DNA of 23,474 bases from SIG575 sp045534165 (lineage in GTDB: Bacteria > Bacillota > Clostridia > Oscillospirales > Acutalibacteraceae), in NCBI GenBank assembly GCA_045534165.1, contig JAZSJD010000001.1:1-23474 (forward strand), in the 5' to 3' direction. The position numbers and the translations under genes were made by a program. Every line of letters begins with the position of its first letter. Positions within the stretch are counted from its first letter, which is position 1. This document shows positions 1 through 6,743 of the stretch, in pieces. Under the pieces are notes generated by a model, which was not told the DNA's origin, did not search any database, and saw nothing but the letters and a program-made list of their open reading frames with translations.

Positions 1-20
1 CAAAGTAAAAAACTCTATAT

Positions 21-66
21 AATATGGCTGTAAGGTGGAAACACCAAACAGCCATATTATTTTTTT
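21..66 (+). terminator. Intrinsic terminator-like hairpin upstream of the VWA gene
   Basis: A perfect 10-bp stem (AATATGGCTG at 21-30 with CAGCCATATT at 49-58) encloses a second hairpin, GGTG-GAAA-CACC (34-45), with a GNRA-type tetraloop. A run of seven T (60-66) follows. This is the form of a Rho-independent terminator, probably for a gene to the left of the window. It ends one base before the ribosome site of the next gene (GGAGG, 67-71), so it could instead be an attenuator for that gene. A TATAAT at 18-23 overlaps the left arm; its -35 would lie outside the window, so I do not call a promoter. Confidence 0.7.
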
Positions 67-80
67 GGAGGTATTTTAAA

Positions 81-707
81 ATGAAAAACAACATCACAGA
101 AATGATATTTATTCTCGACAGAAGCGGTTCAATGTCAGGTCTTGAAAAAGACACTATCGGCGGTTTTAACTCAATGATTGAAAAGCAAAAGAAAGATGAC
201 GGAGAATGTCTTGTTTCAACAATTTTGTTTGACAACACAACAGAAGTTCTTCACGACAGAGTTAAACTTTCAGAAATCAGAAAAATGACAGAAAATGATT
301 ATTATGTAAGAGGTTGCACAGCTTTGCTTGACGCTGTTGGCGGGGCTATTAAGCATATCGGAAATATCCATAAATATGCCCGTAGAGAAGATGTTCCTGA
401 AAAAACAATTTTTGTTATAACAACTGACGGTATGGAAAATGCCAGCAAATTTTATGATAAAAGAACGGTAAAAAATATGATAGAAAAACAGAAAAACAAG
501 TATGGCTGGGAATTCTTGTTCATAGGTGCAAACATTGATTCTGCAGAAGTTGCAGAGGAAATCGGCATATCATCAGACAGAGCAGCAAACTATACTTCAT
601 CACCTTGCGGAACAAAAAATCTTTACTGTCAGATTGATGCAACAATAAGAAACTACAGGAAAAACAGCAGGATTGAAAACGGTTGGTTTGAGGATGTAAA
701 TCAATAA
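81..707 (+). CDS. Small stand-alone von Willebrand factor A (VWA) domain protein
   Basis: A 208-residue protein that is essentially one VWA domain. The metal-ion-dependent adhesion site is intact: D13-x-S15-x-S17 in ILDRSGSMSG, T80 in RGCTALLD, and D116 in VITTDGMEN. There is no signal peptide, membrane segment or second domain, so it should be cytoplasmic. VWA domains with a complete site bind Mg2+ and mediate protein-protein contacts; the partner cannot be inferred here. I chose ATG 81 because GGAGG (67-71) lies 9 nt upstream. An in-frame ATG at 24 would start inside the hairpin and encode the hairpin itself. The next gene begins a separate pyrimidine operon with its own promoter, so context gives no function. 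No clear terminator follows it. Confidence 0.85.
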   Translation: MKNNITEMIFILDRSGSMSGLEKDTIGGFNSMIEKQKKDDGECLVSTILFDNTTEVLHDRVKLSEIRKMTENDYYVRGCTALLDAVGGAIKHIGNIHKYARREDVPEKTIFVITTDGMENASKFYDKRTVKNMIEKQKNKYGWEFLFIGANIDSAEVAEEIGISSDRAANYTSSPCGTKNLYCQIDATIRNYRKNSRIENGWFEDVNQ

Positions 708-749
708 GTAACAAAAGAGTGAAAAATGGTTGCGAAATCGTTAATTTTA

Positions 750-778
750 TTGACAAACAGTCCCTTTTTTGATATAAT
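750..778 (+). promoter_or_regulatory. Sigma-A promoter of the pyr operon
   Basis: TTGACA at 750-755, a 17-nt spacer, and TATAAT at 773-778: both hexamers match the consensus exactly. Transcription would start near 784-786, about 100 nt before pyrC. Confidence 0.9.
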
Positions 779-784
779 GGAGAA

Positions 785-875
785 AATCTTATGGCTATAA
801 GATGCCGAGGGATTGAAGATATATTATATCTGTTTGTATTTTTGTATCCCTGTCTTTTTTGACAGGGATTTTTTT
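785..875 (+). promoter_or_regulatory. pyr operon leader with antiterminator/terminator (attenuator)
   Basis: The leader ends in a terminator: ATCCCTGTC (846-854), loop TTTTTT, GACAGGGAT (861-869), then T869-875, directly followed by the pyrC ribosome site. An upstream AGGGAT (808-813) can pair with ATCCCT (846-851), the left arm of that terminator, so the two structures exclude each other as in an attenuator. Two further hairpins are visible: ATCTTAT/ATAAGAT (786-803) and AGATAT/ATATCT (817-831). The stretch before the terminator (824-847) is very U-rich. I see no convincing match to the PyrR-binding loop consensus and no pyrR in the window. The signal sensed is unknown; a pyrimidine nucleotide, perhaps UTP through polymerase pausing, is an inference. 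Confidence 0.7.
791..862 (+). CDS. Possible 23-codon leader peptide ORF in the pyr attenuator
   Basis: An ATG at 791 opens 23 codons ending at TGA 860-862, in the loop and right arm of the attenuator terminator. Its second half is rich in Leu/Phe/Tyr/Val codons because it covers the U-rich tract. A GGAG lies 8 nt upstream (779-782). The main objection is that this GGAG sits just after the -10 box, so a transcript starting near 785 would lack it. The ATG also falls in the 786-803 hairpin. It resembles the translated leader of enterobacterial pyrBI in layout, but translation is unproven and the ORF may be chance. Confidence 0.25.
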   Translation: MAIRCRGIEDILYLFVFLYPCLF

Positions 876-886
876 AGGAGGAAACC

Positions 887-2167
887 ATGAACTTCGTTTT
901 AAAAAATGCTAAAGTTTTTCGTAAAGGCAAGTTCATAAAAGGCGATATTCTTGTAGAGGATGGTCGCCTCAGTCATCTTTTTGGTTTTTCATCCGTTCCT
1001 TGTGATGCTGTCATTTATGACGCTGAAAATTGTATTGTTATTCCGGGTCTTGTTGATGTACACGTGCATCTCAGGGAGCCCGGTTTTTCTTTTAAAGAAA
1101 CAATCAAGAGCGGAACAATGGCTGCAGCCCACGGTGGATATACCCACATCTGTTCAATGCCAAATCTGAACCCTGTGCCGGATTGTATGAAAAATTTAAA
1201 ACAACAGCTTGATATTATAAAAACTGATGCAGTAATTAATGTCATTCCCTATGGTTCAATAACAGTAGGTCAGATGGGTGATGAGCTTTCTGAAATGGAT
1301 GATATGAAAGACCTTGTTGCAGGCTTTTCTGATGATGGCAAGGGTGTTCAGGAAGCTGAAATGATGATTATGGCTATGGAAGAGGCGAAAGCCTGCTCAA
1401 AAATGATTGTTGCTCATTGTGAGGATAATTCGCTGCTCAATGGTGGCTACATCCATGATGGTGAATATGCAAAACTTCACGGTCACAGAGGCATCTGCTC
1501 AGAAAGTGAATATCTTCCCATTAAACGAGATGTTCCTCTTGCAAAAAGAACAGGTTGCGCATATCATGTGTGCCACATTTCAACTAAAGAAAGTGTTGAA
1601 ATTATCAGGAATGCAAAAAAAGATGGTGTAAATATTTCTTGTGAAACAGCACCCCATTACCTTGTTCTTAACGATATGGATCTGCAGGAAAACGGCAGAT
1701 TCAAAATGAATCCTCCTATCAGAAGCGAGGCGGACAGACTTGCTCTTATCGAGGGTATAAAAGATGGTACAATCGAGATGATTGCTACTGACCATGCTCC
1801 TCACTCAGCAGAAGAAAAGGGCAGAGGTCTTGAAAAAAGCTTAATGGGTGTTGTTGGTCTTGAAACAGCGTTCCCGATTCTTTGGACAGAGCTTGTTCAG
1901 AAGGGTATAATTTCGGCAGAACACCTTGTTAAGATTATGAGTACAAACCCTGCAAAGCGTTTCGGTTTTGAAAACGGACTTGATAATGGCAAAATCGCCA
2001 ACTTCACAGTCTTTGATGTAAATACAGAATATGAAATAAATCCTGAAGAATTCCTTTCAATGGGCAGAAGTACACCTTTTGAAGGCAGAAAAGTTCAGGC
2101 TAAGTGCCTTATGACGGTTTGTGGCGGTAAAGTGGCATATAACGATATGGAAGGACGGAAAGAATAA
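887..2167 (+). CDS. pyrC: Dihydroorotase
   Basis: A 426-residue zinc amidohydrolase that cyclises N-carbamoyl-aspartate to dihydroorotate, the third step of UMP synthesis, in the cytoplasm. The metal-binding DVHVHLREPG (57-66) supplies H59 and H61. Further expected ligands or catalytic residues are in FSDDGKG (147-153), VAHCED (175-180, H177), VCHIST (H230) and ATDHAPHS (D302). Length and motifs fit the long, type I dihydroorotases of Gram-positive bacteria. The start is fixed by AGGAGG at 876-881, 5 nt from ATG. It is the first gene of the operon, just after the attenuator, and its stop is immediately followed by the pyrK ATG. Nothing unusual is seen in the protein. Confidence 0.97.
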   Translation: MNFVLKNAKVFRKGKFIKGDILVEDGRLSHLFGFSSVPCDAVIYDAENCIVIPGLVDVHVHLREPGFSFKETIKSGTMAAAHGGYTHICSMPNLNPVPDCMKNLKQQLDIIKTDAVINVIPYGSITVGQMGDELSEMDDMKDLVAGFSDDGKGVQEAEMMIMAMEEAKACSKMIVAHCEDNSLLNGGYIHDGEYAKLHGHRGICSESEYLPIKRDVPLAKRTGCAYHVCHISTKESVEIIRNAKKDGVNISCETAPHYLVLNDMDLQENGRFKMNPPIRSEADRLALIEGIKDGTIEMIATDHAPHSAEEKGRGLEKSLMGVVGLETAFPILWTELVQKGIISAEHLVKIMSTNPAKRFGFENGLDNGKIANFTVFDVNTEYEINPEEFLSMGRSTPFEGRKVQAKCLMTVCGGKVAYNDMEGRKE

Positions 2168-2899
2168 ATGAAACAAGCAATTTTTGAAATTAAAACTAAT
2201 GAGAAAATCGCTAAAGATGTTTACAAAATGGTTCTTGCAGGTGATACATCAGACCTTAAAAATCCGGGACAGTTTGTCAACATAAAGCTTGATGGTTTCT
2301 TTTTAAGACGTCCCATTTCTGTATGTGATTATGATGAAAATCTTCTTACTCTGATTTATAAAGTGGTCGGTGCAGGAACAGAAGTAATGAGCAATATGTC
2401 AGCAGGTGAAAAACTTGACATTCTTGTTGGCTTGGGTAATGGTTTTGATACATCAAAAAGCGGGGACAAGCCTGTTGTAATCGGTGGTGGCGTTGGTGTT
2501 CCTCCCATGTTCAACCTTGCAAGAAAGCTTATTGCTGAAGGAAAAACAGTAACAGCTGTTCTTGGTTTTAATAAAGAAGAAGAAATTTTCTATAAAGATG
2601 AATTTGAAAAATTAGGTGCAAAAGTTCTGATTTCAACTGTTGATGGTTCTGTCGGAACAAAAGGTTTTGTTACAGATGCAATGAAAGAAATCGATTTCAC
2701 CTACACATATTGTTGCGGTCCCGAACCAATGCTCAAAGCCGTTTATAATGCATCTGAAAAAGACGGACAGTTCAGTTTTGAAGAAAGAATGGGCTGTGGT
2801 TTCGGTGCTTGTATGGGATGTAGCTGCAAAACAAAATACGGAAATAAACGAATCTGCAAAGAAGGACCTGTGCTCTGCAAGGAGGAAATAATATGGTAA
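2168..2899 (+). CDS. pyrK: Dihydroorotate dehydrogenase B, electron-transfer subunit
   Basis: A 243-residue iron-sulfur flavoprotein that passes electrons from the PyrD subunit to NAD+ in class 1B dihydroorotate dehydrogenase. The N-terminal FAD-binding barrel carries RRPISV (47-52); a nucleotide-binding fold follows with GGGVGVPPM (106-114) and CCGPEPML (182-189). The C-terminal 2Fe-2S cluster motif is C210-x4-C215-x2-C218 with the fourth ligand probably C230, in ICKEGPVL. It starts directly after the pyrC stop with no gap; a GGAAGG about 13 nt upstream is a loose ribosome site, so translational coupling is likely. It overlaps pyrD by 7 nt, as expected for subunits made together. Confidence 0.96.
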   Translation: MKQAIFEIKTNEKIAKDVYKMVLAGDTSDLKNPGQFVNIKLDGFFLRRPISVCDYDENLLTLIYKVVGAGTEVMSNMSAGEKLDILVGLGNGFDTSKSGDKPVVIGGGVGVPPMFNLARKLIAEGKTVTAVLGFNKEEEIFYKDEFEKLGAKVLISTVDGSVGTKGFVTDAMKEIDFTYTYCCGPEPMLKAVYNASEKDGQFSFEERMGCGFGACMGCSCKTKYGNKRICKEGPVLCKEEIIW

Positions 2900-3804
2900 A
2901 CACAAAAGTTAATTTGTCAGGCATAGAGCTTGATAATCCGATAATTCCTGCAAGCGGAACATTTGGTTTTGGATATGAATTTGCAGAAATTTATGATATA
3001 AACGTTTTAGGTTCACTTTCTTTCAAAGGAACAACACTTGAACCTCGTTTCGGCAATCCTACACCAAGAATTGCAGAAACAGATAATGGTATGATTAATT
3101 CGGTGGGACTTCAGAACCCCGGTGTTGAAAAAGTAATTGCGGAGGAACTTCCTAAACTCCGTGCTTGTTTCAACAAACCGATTATGGCAAATATCAGCGG
3201 ATTCTCAATTGATGAATACAGAACCTGTTGTGAAAAAATTGATAAAGAAGATCAGGTTGAATTTATTGAAGTTAATGTAAGCTGTCCCAATGTTCACAAT
3301 GGGGGAATGAGCTTCGGCACATCTCCTGAAAGTGCGGCAGAAGTTACAAAGGCTGTTAAATCAGTTACAACAAAGCCTGTTTTCATAAAACTCAGCCCCA
3401 ATGTTACTGATATTGTTTCAATTGCAAAAGCTTGCGAAGAAGCGGGTGCAGACGGTATCAGCCTTATCAACACACTTCTTGGTATGAAAATTGACCTCAG
3501 AACAAAGAAACCTGTTATTGCAAACAAAATGGGCGGCTTTTCAGGTAATGCAATTTTCCCTGTAGCTGTCAGAATGGTATATCAGGTTTATGAAGCAGTT
3601 AATATCCCTATCATAGGTATGGGTGGTGTTTCAAAAGCAGAAGATGTAATTGAGCTTATGCTTGCAGGTGCAACTGCTGTTGAAGTAGGGGCAGCAAACC
3701 TGGTTGAACCTTTCGCCTGCAAAAACATAATCGAGGATTTACCTCGTGTTATGGCTAAATATGGTATTAATAATTTAAAAGATATAATAGGAGGCGCACA
3801 CTAA
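2893..3804 (+). CDS. pyrD: Dihydroorotate dehydrogenase B, catalytic subunit (class 1B)
   Basis: A 303-residue FMN TIM-barrel enzyme that oxidises dihydroorotate to orotate and hands electrons to PyrK. The active-site base is the cysteine of VNVSCPNVHNGG (C131), which marks class 1 enzymes; class 2 membrane enzymes have serine. Substrate-loop and phosphate-binding segments are seen in NSVGLQNPG (69-77) and IGMGGVS. The adjacent, overlapping pyrK identifies it as the NAD-linked 1B type. GGAGG at 2881-2885 lies 7 nt before ATG. The stop shares a base with the pyrF start (TAATG). It should be cytoplasmic and oxygen-independent, which fits an anaerobe. Confidence 0.97.
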   Translation: MVNTKVNLSGIELDNPIIPASGTFGFGYEFAEIYDINVLGSLSFKGTTLEPRFGNPTPRIAETDNGMINSVGLQNPGVEKVIAEELPKLRACFNKPIMANISGFSIDEYRTCCEKIDKEDQVEFIEVNVSCPNVHNGGMSFGTSPESAAEVTKAVKSVTTKPVFIKLSPNVTDIVSIAKACEEAGADGISLINTLLGMKIDLRTKKPVIANKMGGFSGNAIFPVAVRMVYQVYEAVNIPIIGMGGVSKAEDVIELMLAGATAVEVGAANLVEPFACKNIIEDLPRVMAKYGINNLKDIIGGAH

Positions 3805-4502
3805 TGGGTAAAGATGTAATTATTGCGTGTGATTTTGACGGTAAGGAGGAAGTGCTTAAATTTCTCGATAAGTTCACAGGTAGAAAACCTTTTGTGAAAA
3901 TCGGTATGGAATTGTATTATTCAGCAGGTCCTGATATCGTAAAAGAAATTAAAGCAAGAGGACACAAAATTTTCCTCGACCTTAAACTTCACGACATTCC
4001 GAACACAGTAAAAAAATCAATGGCAGTTTTGTCAAAATTGGATGTTGATATGTGCAACCTCCACGCAGCAGGTACTGTTGCAATGATGGAAGCAGCAATT
4101 GAAGGTCTTACACGTCCGGATGGAACAAGACCTATACTTATTGCAGTAACTCAGCTTACATCAACAAGCGAAGAAAGAATGAAAGAAGACCTTCTCATAG
4201 AAAAACCTATTGATGAAGTTATTATGCACTATGCTTCACGTGCAAAAGTTGCAGGTCTTGACGGCGTTGTTTGTTCACCCCTTGAAGCAGCAAAAGTTAA
4301 ATCAGTATGCGGTAATGAGTTTGTTACAGTAACTCCCGGTGTTCGTTTTGCAGATGGTGAAGTAGGCGACCAGGTAAGAATTGCAACTCCTGCAAGAGCA
4401 AAAGAAATCGGCTCTGACTATATTGTTGTGGGCAGACCTATCACTCAGGCAGAAGACCCTGTTGCTGCATACGAAAGATGTGTTAAAGAATTTGTTGATT
4501 AA
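3804..4502 (+). CDS. pyrF: Orotidine 5'-phosphate decarboxylase
   Basis: A 232-residue TIM-barrel enzyme that converts OMP to UMP, the last step of the pathway. The catalytic charge network DLKLHDIPNT (59-68: D59, K61, D64) is complete. The phosphate-binding end is seen in VTPGVRF and YIVVGRPIT near the C-terminus. Length is normal for the short, Bacillus-type PyrF family rather than the longer PyrF of some other bacteria. AGGAGG at 3789-3794 lies 9 nt before ATG, and the ATG overlaps the pyrD stop by one base. Separation from pyrE by 28 nt is the largest gap between genes of this operon. Confidence 0.97.
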   Translation: MGKDVIIACDFDGKEEVLKFLDKFTGRKPFVKIGMELYYSAGPDIVKEIKARGHKIFLDLKLHDIPNTVKKSMAVLSKLDVDMCNLHAAGTVAMMEAAIEGLTRPDGTRPILIAVTQLTSTSEERMKEDLLIEKPIDEVIMHYASRAKVAGLDGVVCSPLEAAKVKSVCGNEFVTVTPGVRFADGEVGDQVRIATPARAKEIGSDYIVVGRPITQAEDPVAAYERCVKEFVD

Positions 4503-4530
4503 TTTGTGAAATATAAGGAGAAAAAAGATT

Positions 4531-5160
4531 ATGGAAAGACTTATTGCAGAAGATTTGCTCAGTATCAGAGCTGTATTTTTCAGACCGGACGAGCCCTTTA
4601 CATGGGCAAGCGGAATCAAAAGCCCTGTTTATTGTGATAACAGACTTACACTCACAGCTCCCAAAGTAAGAAATGATGTTGAAAATGCACTTGCAGAAAC
4701 AATAAAGAAAGAATATCCCGAATGTGAAGTTCTTATGGGAACAAGCACAGCAGGTATTGCTCACGCTGCTATCACAGCACACATTCTCGGCCTTCCTATG
4801 GGTTATGTTCGTTCAGGTTCAAAAGACCACGGCAGACAGAATCAGATTGAAGGTAAGCTTGAAAAAGGTCAGAAAGTTGTTGTTGTTGAAGACCTTATTT
4901 CAACAGGTGGCAGTGTAATTGAAGTTGTTAACGTTCTTCGTGAAGCAGGCGCAGAAGTTCTCGGTATCGTAAGTATCTTTACATACGGTATGCAGAAAGG
5001 CATTGACAGACTCGCAGCTGCAAATGTAAAAAATGTTTCACTTACAAACTTTGATGTTATTGCAAATGTTGCAGCTGAAACAGGCTACATCAAAAACGAA
5101 GATGTAGAAAGACTTATTAAATTCAGAAATAATCCTTCAGATGAAAGCTGGATAGGGTGA
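4531..5160 (+). CDS. pyrE: Orotate phosphoribosyltransferase
   Basis: A 209-residue type I phosphoribosyltransferase that joins orotate and PRPP to form OMP. The PRPP-binding motif VVVVEDLISTGGSV (116-129) is intact, and the flexible catalytic loop RSGSKDHGRQNQIEG (94-108) carries the KDHG signature. AAGGAG at 4515-4520 precedes ATG by 10 nt. It sits between pyrF, which uses its product, and pyrB. Its TGA stop lies within the ribosome site of pyrB, so the two are probably translationally coupled. Confidence 0.97.
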   Translation: MERLIAEDLLSIRAVFFRPDEPFTWASGIKSPVYCDNRLTLTAPKVRNDVENALAETIKKEYPECEVLMGTSTAGIAHAAITAHILGLPMGYVRSGSKDHGRQNQIEGKLEKGQKVVVVEDLISTGGSVIEVVNVLREAGAEVLGIVSIFTYGMQKGIDRLAAANVKNVSLTNFDVIANVAAETGYIKNEDVERLIKFRNNPSDESWIG

Positions 5161-5165
5161 TCAAG

Positions 5166-6080
5166 ATGAAAAGTCTTATCGATATTAAAGACCTGTCAAT
5201 TGAGGAAATTGATGAACTTATAGTTAAGGCGAATGATATTATTGAAAATCCGAAAAAATATGCTCATGCTTGTGATGGCTTGAAGTTAGCAACACTTTTC
5301 TTTGAACCATCAACAAGAACAAGACTTAGTTTTGAAGCAGCTATGTATGAATTGGGCGGTAATGTTTTAGGTTTTTCAGAAGCACAATCAAGCTCAGCTG
5401 CAAAAGGTGAAAGTGTATCTGATACAGTGAAAACCGTTTCCTGTTATGCTGACATTATTGCAATGCGTCACCCTAAAGAAGGTGCACCACTTGTTGCTTC
5501 AAAGAAAGCAACAGTGCCCATTATCAATGCTGGTGACGGTGGCCATAATCATCCCACACAGACGCTTACAGACTTGCTTACAATTCACCGTGAAAAGGGC
5601 AGATTCAACGATTTGACAATCGGTTTCTGTGGTGACTTGAAATTCGGCAGAACAGTACACTCACTTATTGAAGCAATTTCAAGATATAAGAACATCAAAG
5701 TTATTCTTATTTCACCTGTTGAGTTGGAATTGCCAGGCTACATTAAGCACGATGTTCTTAAGGCACATAACATTGAATATGTTCAGACGACAAACCTTGA
5801 GGAAGCTATACCTGAACTTGATATTCTTTATATGACACGTGTTCAGCGTGAAAGATTTTTCAATGAAGATGATTATGTGCGTCTTAAAGACAGCTATATT
5901 CTCACACCGAAGAAACTTCTCACAGCAAAAGAAGATTTGTGTATTATGCATCCGTTGCCGAGAGTTAATGAAATTTCAACAGCAATTGATGATGATAAAC
6001 GTGCCTGCTACTTTAAGCAGGTTCTCAACGGTAAATATATCAGAATGGCACTCATTCTTAAACTTCTGGGGGTGGAATAA
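5166..6080 (+). CDS. pyrB: Aspartate carbamoyltransferase, catalytic chain
   Basis: A 304-residue enzyme that condenses carbamoyl phosphate and aspartate, the committed step of pyrimidine synthesis. The carbamoyl-phosphate motif FEPSTRTRLSFE (46-57, S49-T50-R51-T52-R53) is intact. K80 of the 80s loop, HPTQTLTDL (129-137) and MHPLPRVNE near the C-terminus are also present. I chose ATG 5166 over the GTG at 5157: GGGTGATC (5155-5162) matches the 3' part of the extended Shine-Dalgarno sequence, and the ATG start gives the family N-terminus. The regulatory chain pyrI follows with no gap, so the enzyme is probably an allosteric PyrB/PyrI complex rather than the bare trimer of Bacillus. Confidence 0.97.
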   Translation: MKSLIDIKDLSIEEIDELIVKANDIIENPKKYAHACDGLKLATLFFEPSTRTRLSFEAAMYELGGNVLGFSEAQSSSAAKGESVSDTVKTVSCYADIIAMRHPKEGAPLVASKKATVPIINAGDGGHNHPTQTLTDLLTIHREKGRFNDLTIGFCGDLKFGRTVHSLIEAISRYKNIKVILISPVELELPGYIKHDVLKAHNIEYVQTTNLEEAIPELDILYMTRVQRERFFNEDDYVRLKDSYILTPKKLLTAKEDLCIMHPLPRVNEISTAIDDDKRACYFKQVLNGKYIRMALILKLLGVE

Positions 6081-6497
6081 TTGATAGTTGATGCAATAAG
6101 AAACGGAGTTGTAATTGACCATATCACAGCAGGTCATGCAATGGAGCTTTATTCAATTCTTGAACTTGATAAACTTGATTGTACTGTTGCAGTTCTTAAA
6201 AATGTACCCAGCAAGAAAAAAGGAAAAAAAGATATTATTAAAATCGATACTCTTATTGATATCGACTTTGATGTTTTAGGTTATGTTGATCCTAATATTA
6301 CAGTAAGTATCATCAAAGAAGGGGTAGTTGAAAAGAAACTTGAAATGAAACTTCCTTCAACCGTTACCAATGTTATCAAATGTAAAAATCCTCGTTGTAT
6401 AACTTCAGTTGAACAGGAACTTGACCATGTTTTCAAGCTTACTGATTCAGAAAAGAAGATATACAGATGTATTTATTGTGAAAGCAAAGCAAAATAA
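6081..6497 (+). CDS. pyrI: Aspartate carbamoyltransferase, regulatory chain
   Basis: A 138-residue regulatory subunit. The N-terminal nucleotide-effector domain begins with an IRNGVVIDHITAG segment (6-18) typical of PyrI. The C-terminal zinc domain has the four expected cysteines, C101-x4-C106 and C130-x2-C133. In enteric enzymes this chain binds ATP, CTP and UTP and links catalytic trimers; the same role is inferred here. The start is TTG immediately after the pyrB stop, with GGGGGTGGA just upstream. No in-frame ATG exists until codon 21, which would remove part of the effector domain. It is the last gene of the pyr operon. Confidence 0.94.
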   Translation: MIVDAIRNGVVIDHITAGHAMELYSILELDKLDCTVAVLKNVPSKKKGKKDIIKIDTLIDIDFDVLGYVDPNITVSIIKEGVVEKKLEMKLPSTVTNVIKCKNPRCITSVEQELDHVFKLTDSEKKIYRCIYCESKAK

Positions 6498-6518
6498 TAA
6501 ATCTGATAAAAATTGAAT

Positions 6519-6537
6519 CAAAAAAGAACTTTTTTTG
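6519..6537 (+). terminator. Weak candidate terminator after pyrI
   Basis: Six A (6520-6525), a GAAC loop, and seven T (6530-6536) could form a short A-U hairpin with a U tail. There is no GC-rich stem, so termination would be weak. It lies between the pyrI stop and the promoter of the purine operon. Confidence 0.3.
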
Positions 6538-6549
6538 TAAGTATAACTG

Positions 6550-6578
6550 TTGACTATCTAATCGGCAAAAGGTATAAT
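6550..6578 (+). promoter_or_regulatory. Sigma-A promoter of the pur operon
   Basis: TTGACT at 6550-6555, a 17-nt spacer, and TATAAT at 6573-6578. Transcription would start near 6585, about 20 nt before the riboswitch. Confidence 0.88.
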
Positions 6579-6600
6579 GTTTGTATACGAAAATTCAGGT

Positions 6601-6724
6601 TTTTCTGCGACTGACGGATAAGGTGATTTTCAACACCGGGGAGCAGTGAAAACAGCTATTTTGTCGACCGTCTGGGCAGTTCTATTTCAATTTTTATTGG
6701 GAGAGAACTGTCTTTATTTATTTT
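6601..6724 (+). promoter_or_regulatory. ZTP riboswitch (pfl motif) with terminator expression platform
   Basis: The aptamer matches the pfl/ZTP consensus. P1 pairs CTGC (6605-6608) with GCAG (6643-6646), and P2 pairs GGTG (6622-6625) with CACC (6634-6637). The conserved GCGACTGACGG and CACCGGGGAGC segments flank P2, and the 3' conserved CTGGGCA is at 6672-6678. The diagnostic pseudoknot is present as GACGG (6613-6617) with CCGTC (6668-6672). A terminator stem (6674-6683 with 6704-6713, about 10 bp with two G-U pairs, T-rich tail to 6724) uses the CTGGGCA segment. Ligand binding should therefore block termination and turn purE onward on when ZTP rises, that is, when 10-formyl-THF is short. Confidence 0.92.
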
Positions 6725-6743
6725 CAGTTTAGGAGGAAGAAAA

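Noticed and set aside
24..80. N-terminal extension of the VWA protein from the ATG at 24
   Set aside because: The extra 19 codons would be the terminator hairpin and the ribosome site GGAGG. ATG 81 has correct spacing from that site and starts at the beginning of the VWA fold.
802..815. PyrR-binding loop in the pyr leader
   Set aside because: AGATGCCGAGGGATT shares only part of the consensus ARUCCNGNGAGGYU and does not form the expected stem-loop by eye.
813..890. A second small ORF from TTG 813 whose TGA overlaps the pyrC ATG
   Set aside because: The GAGG before it is only about 2 nt away, too close for initiation, and the frame runs through the terminator and the pyrC ribosome site.
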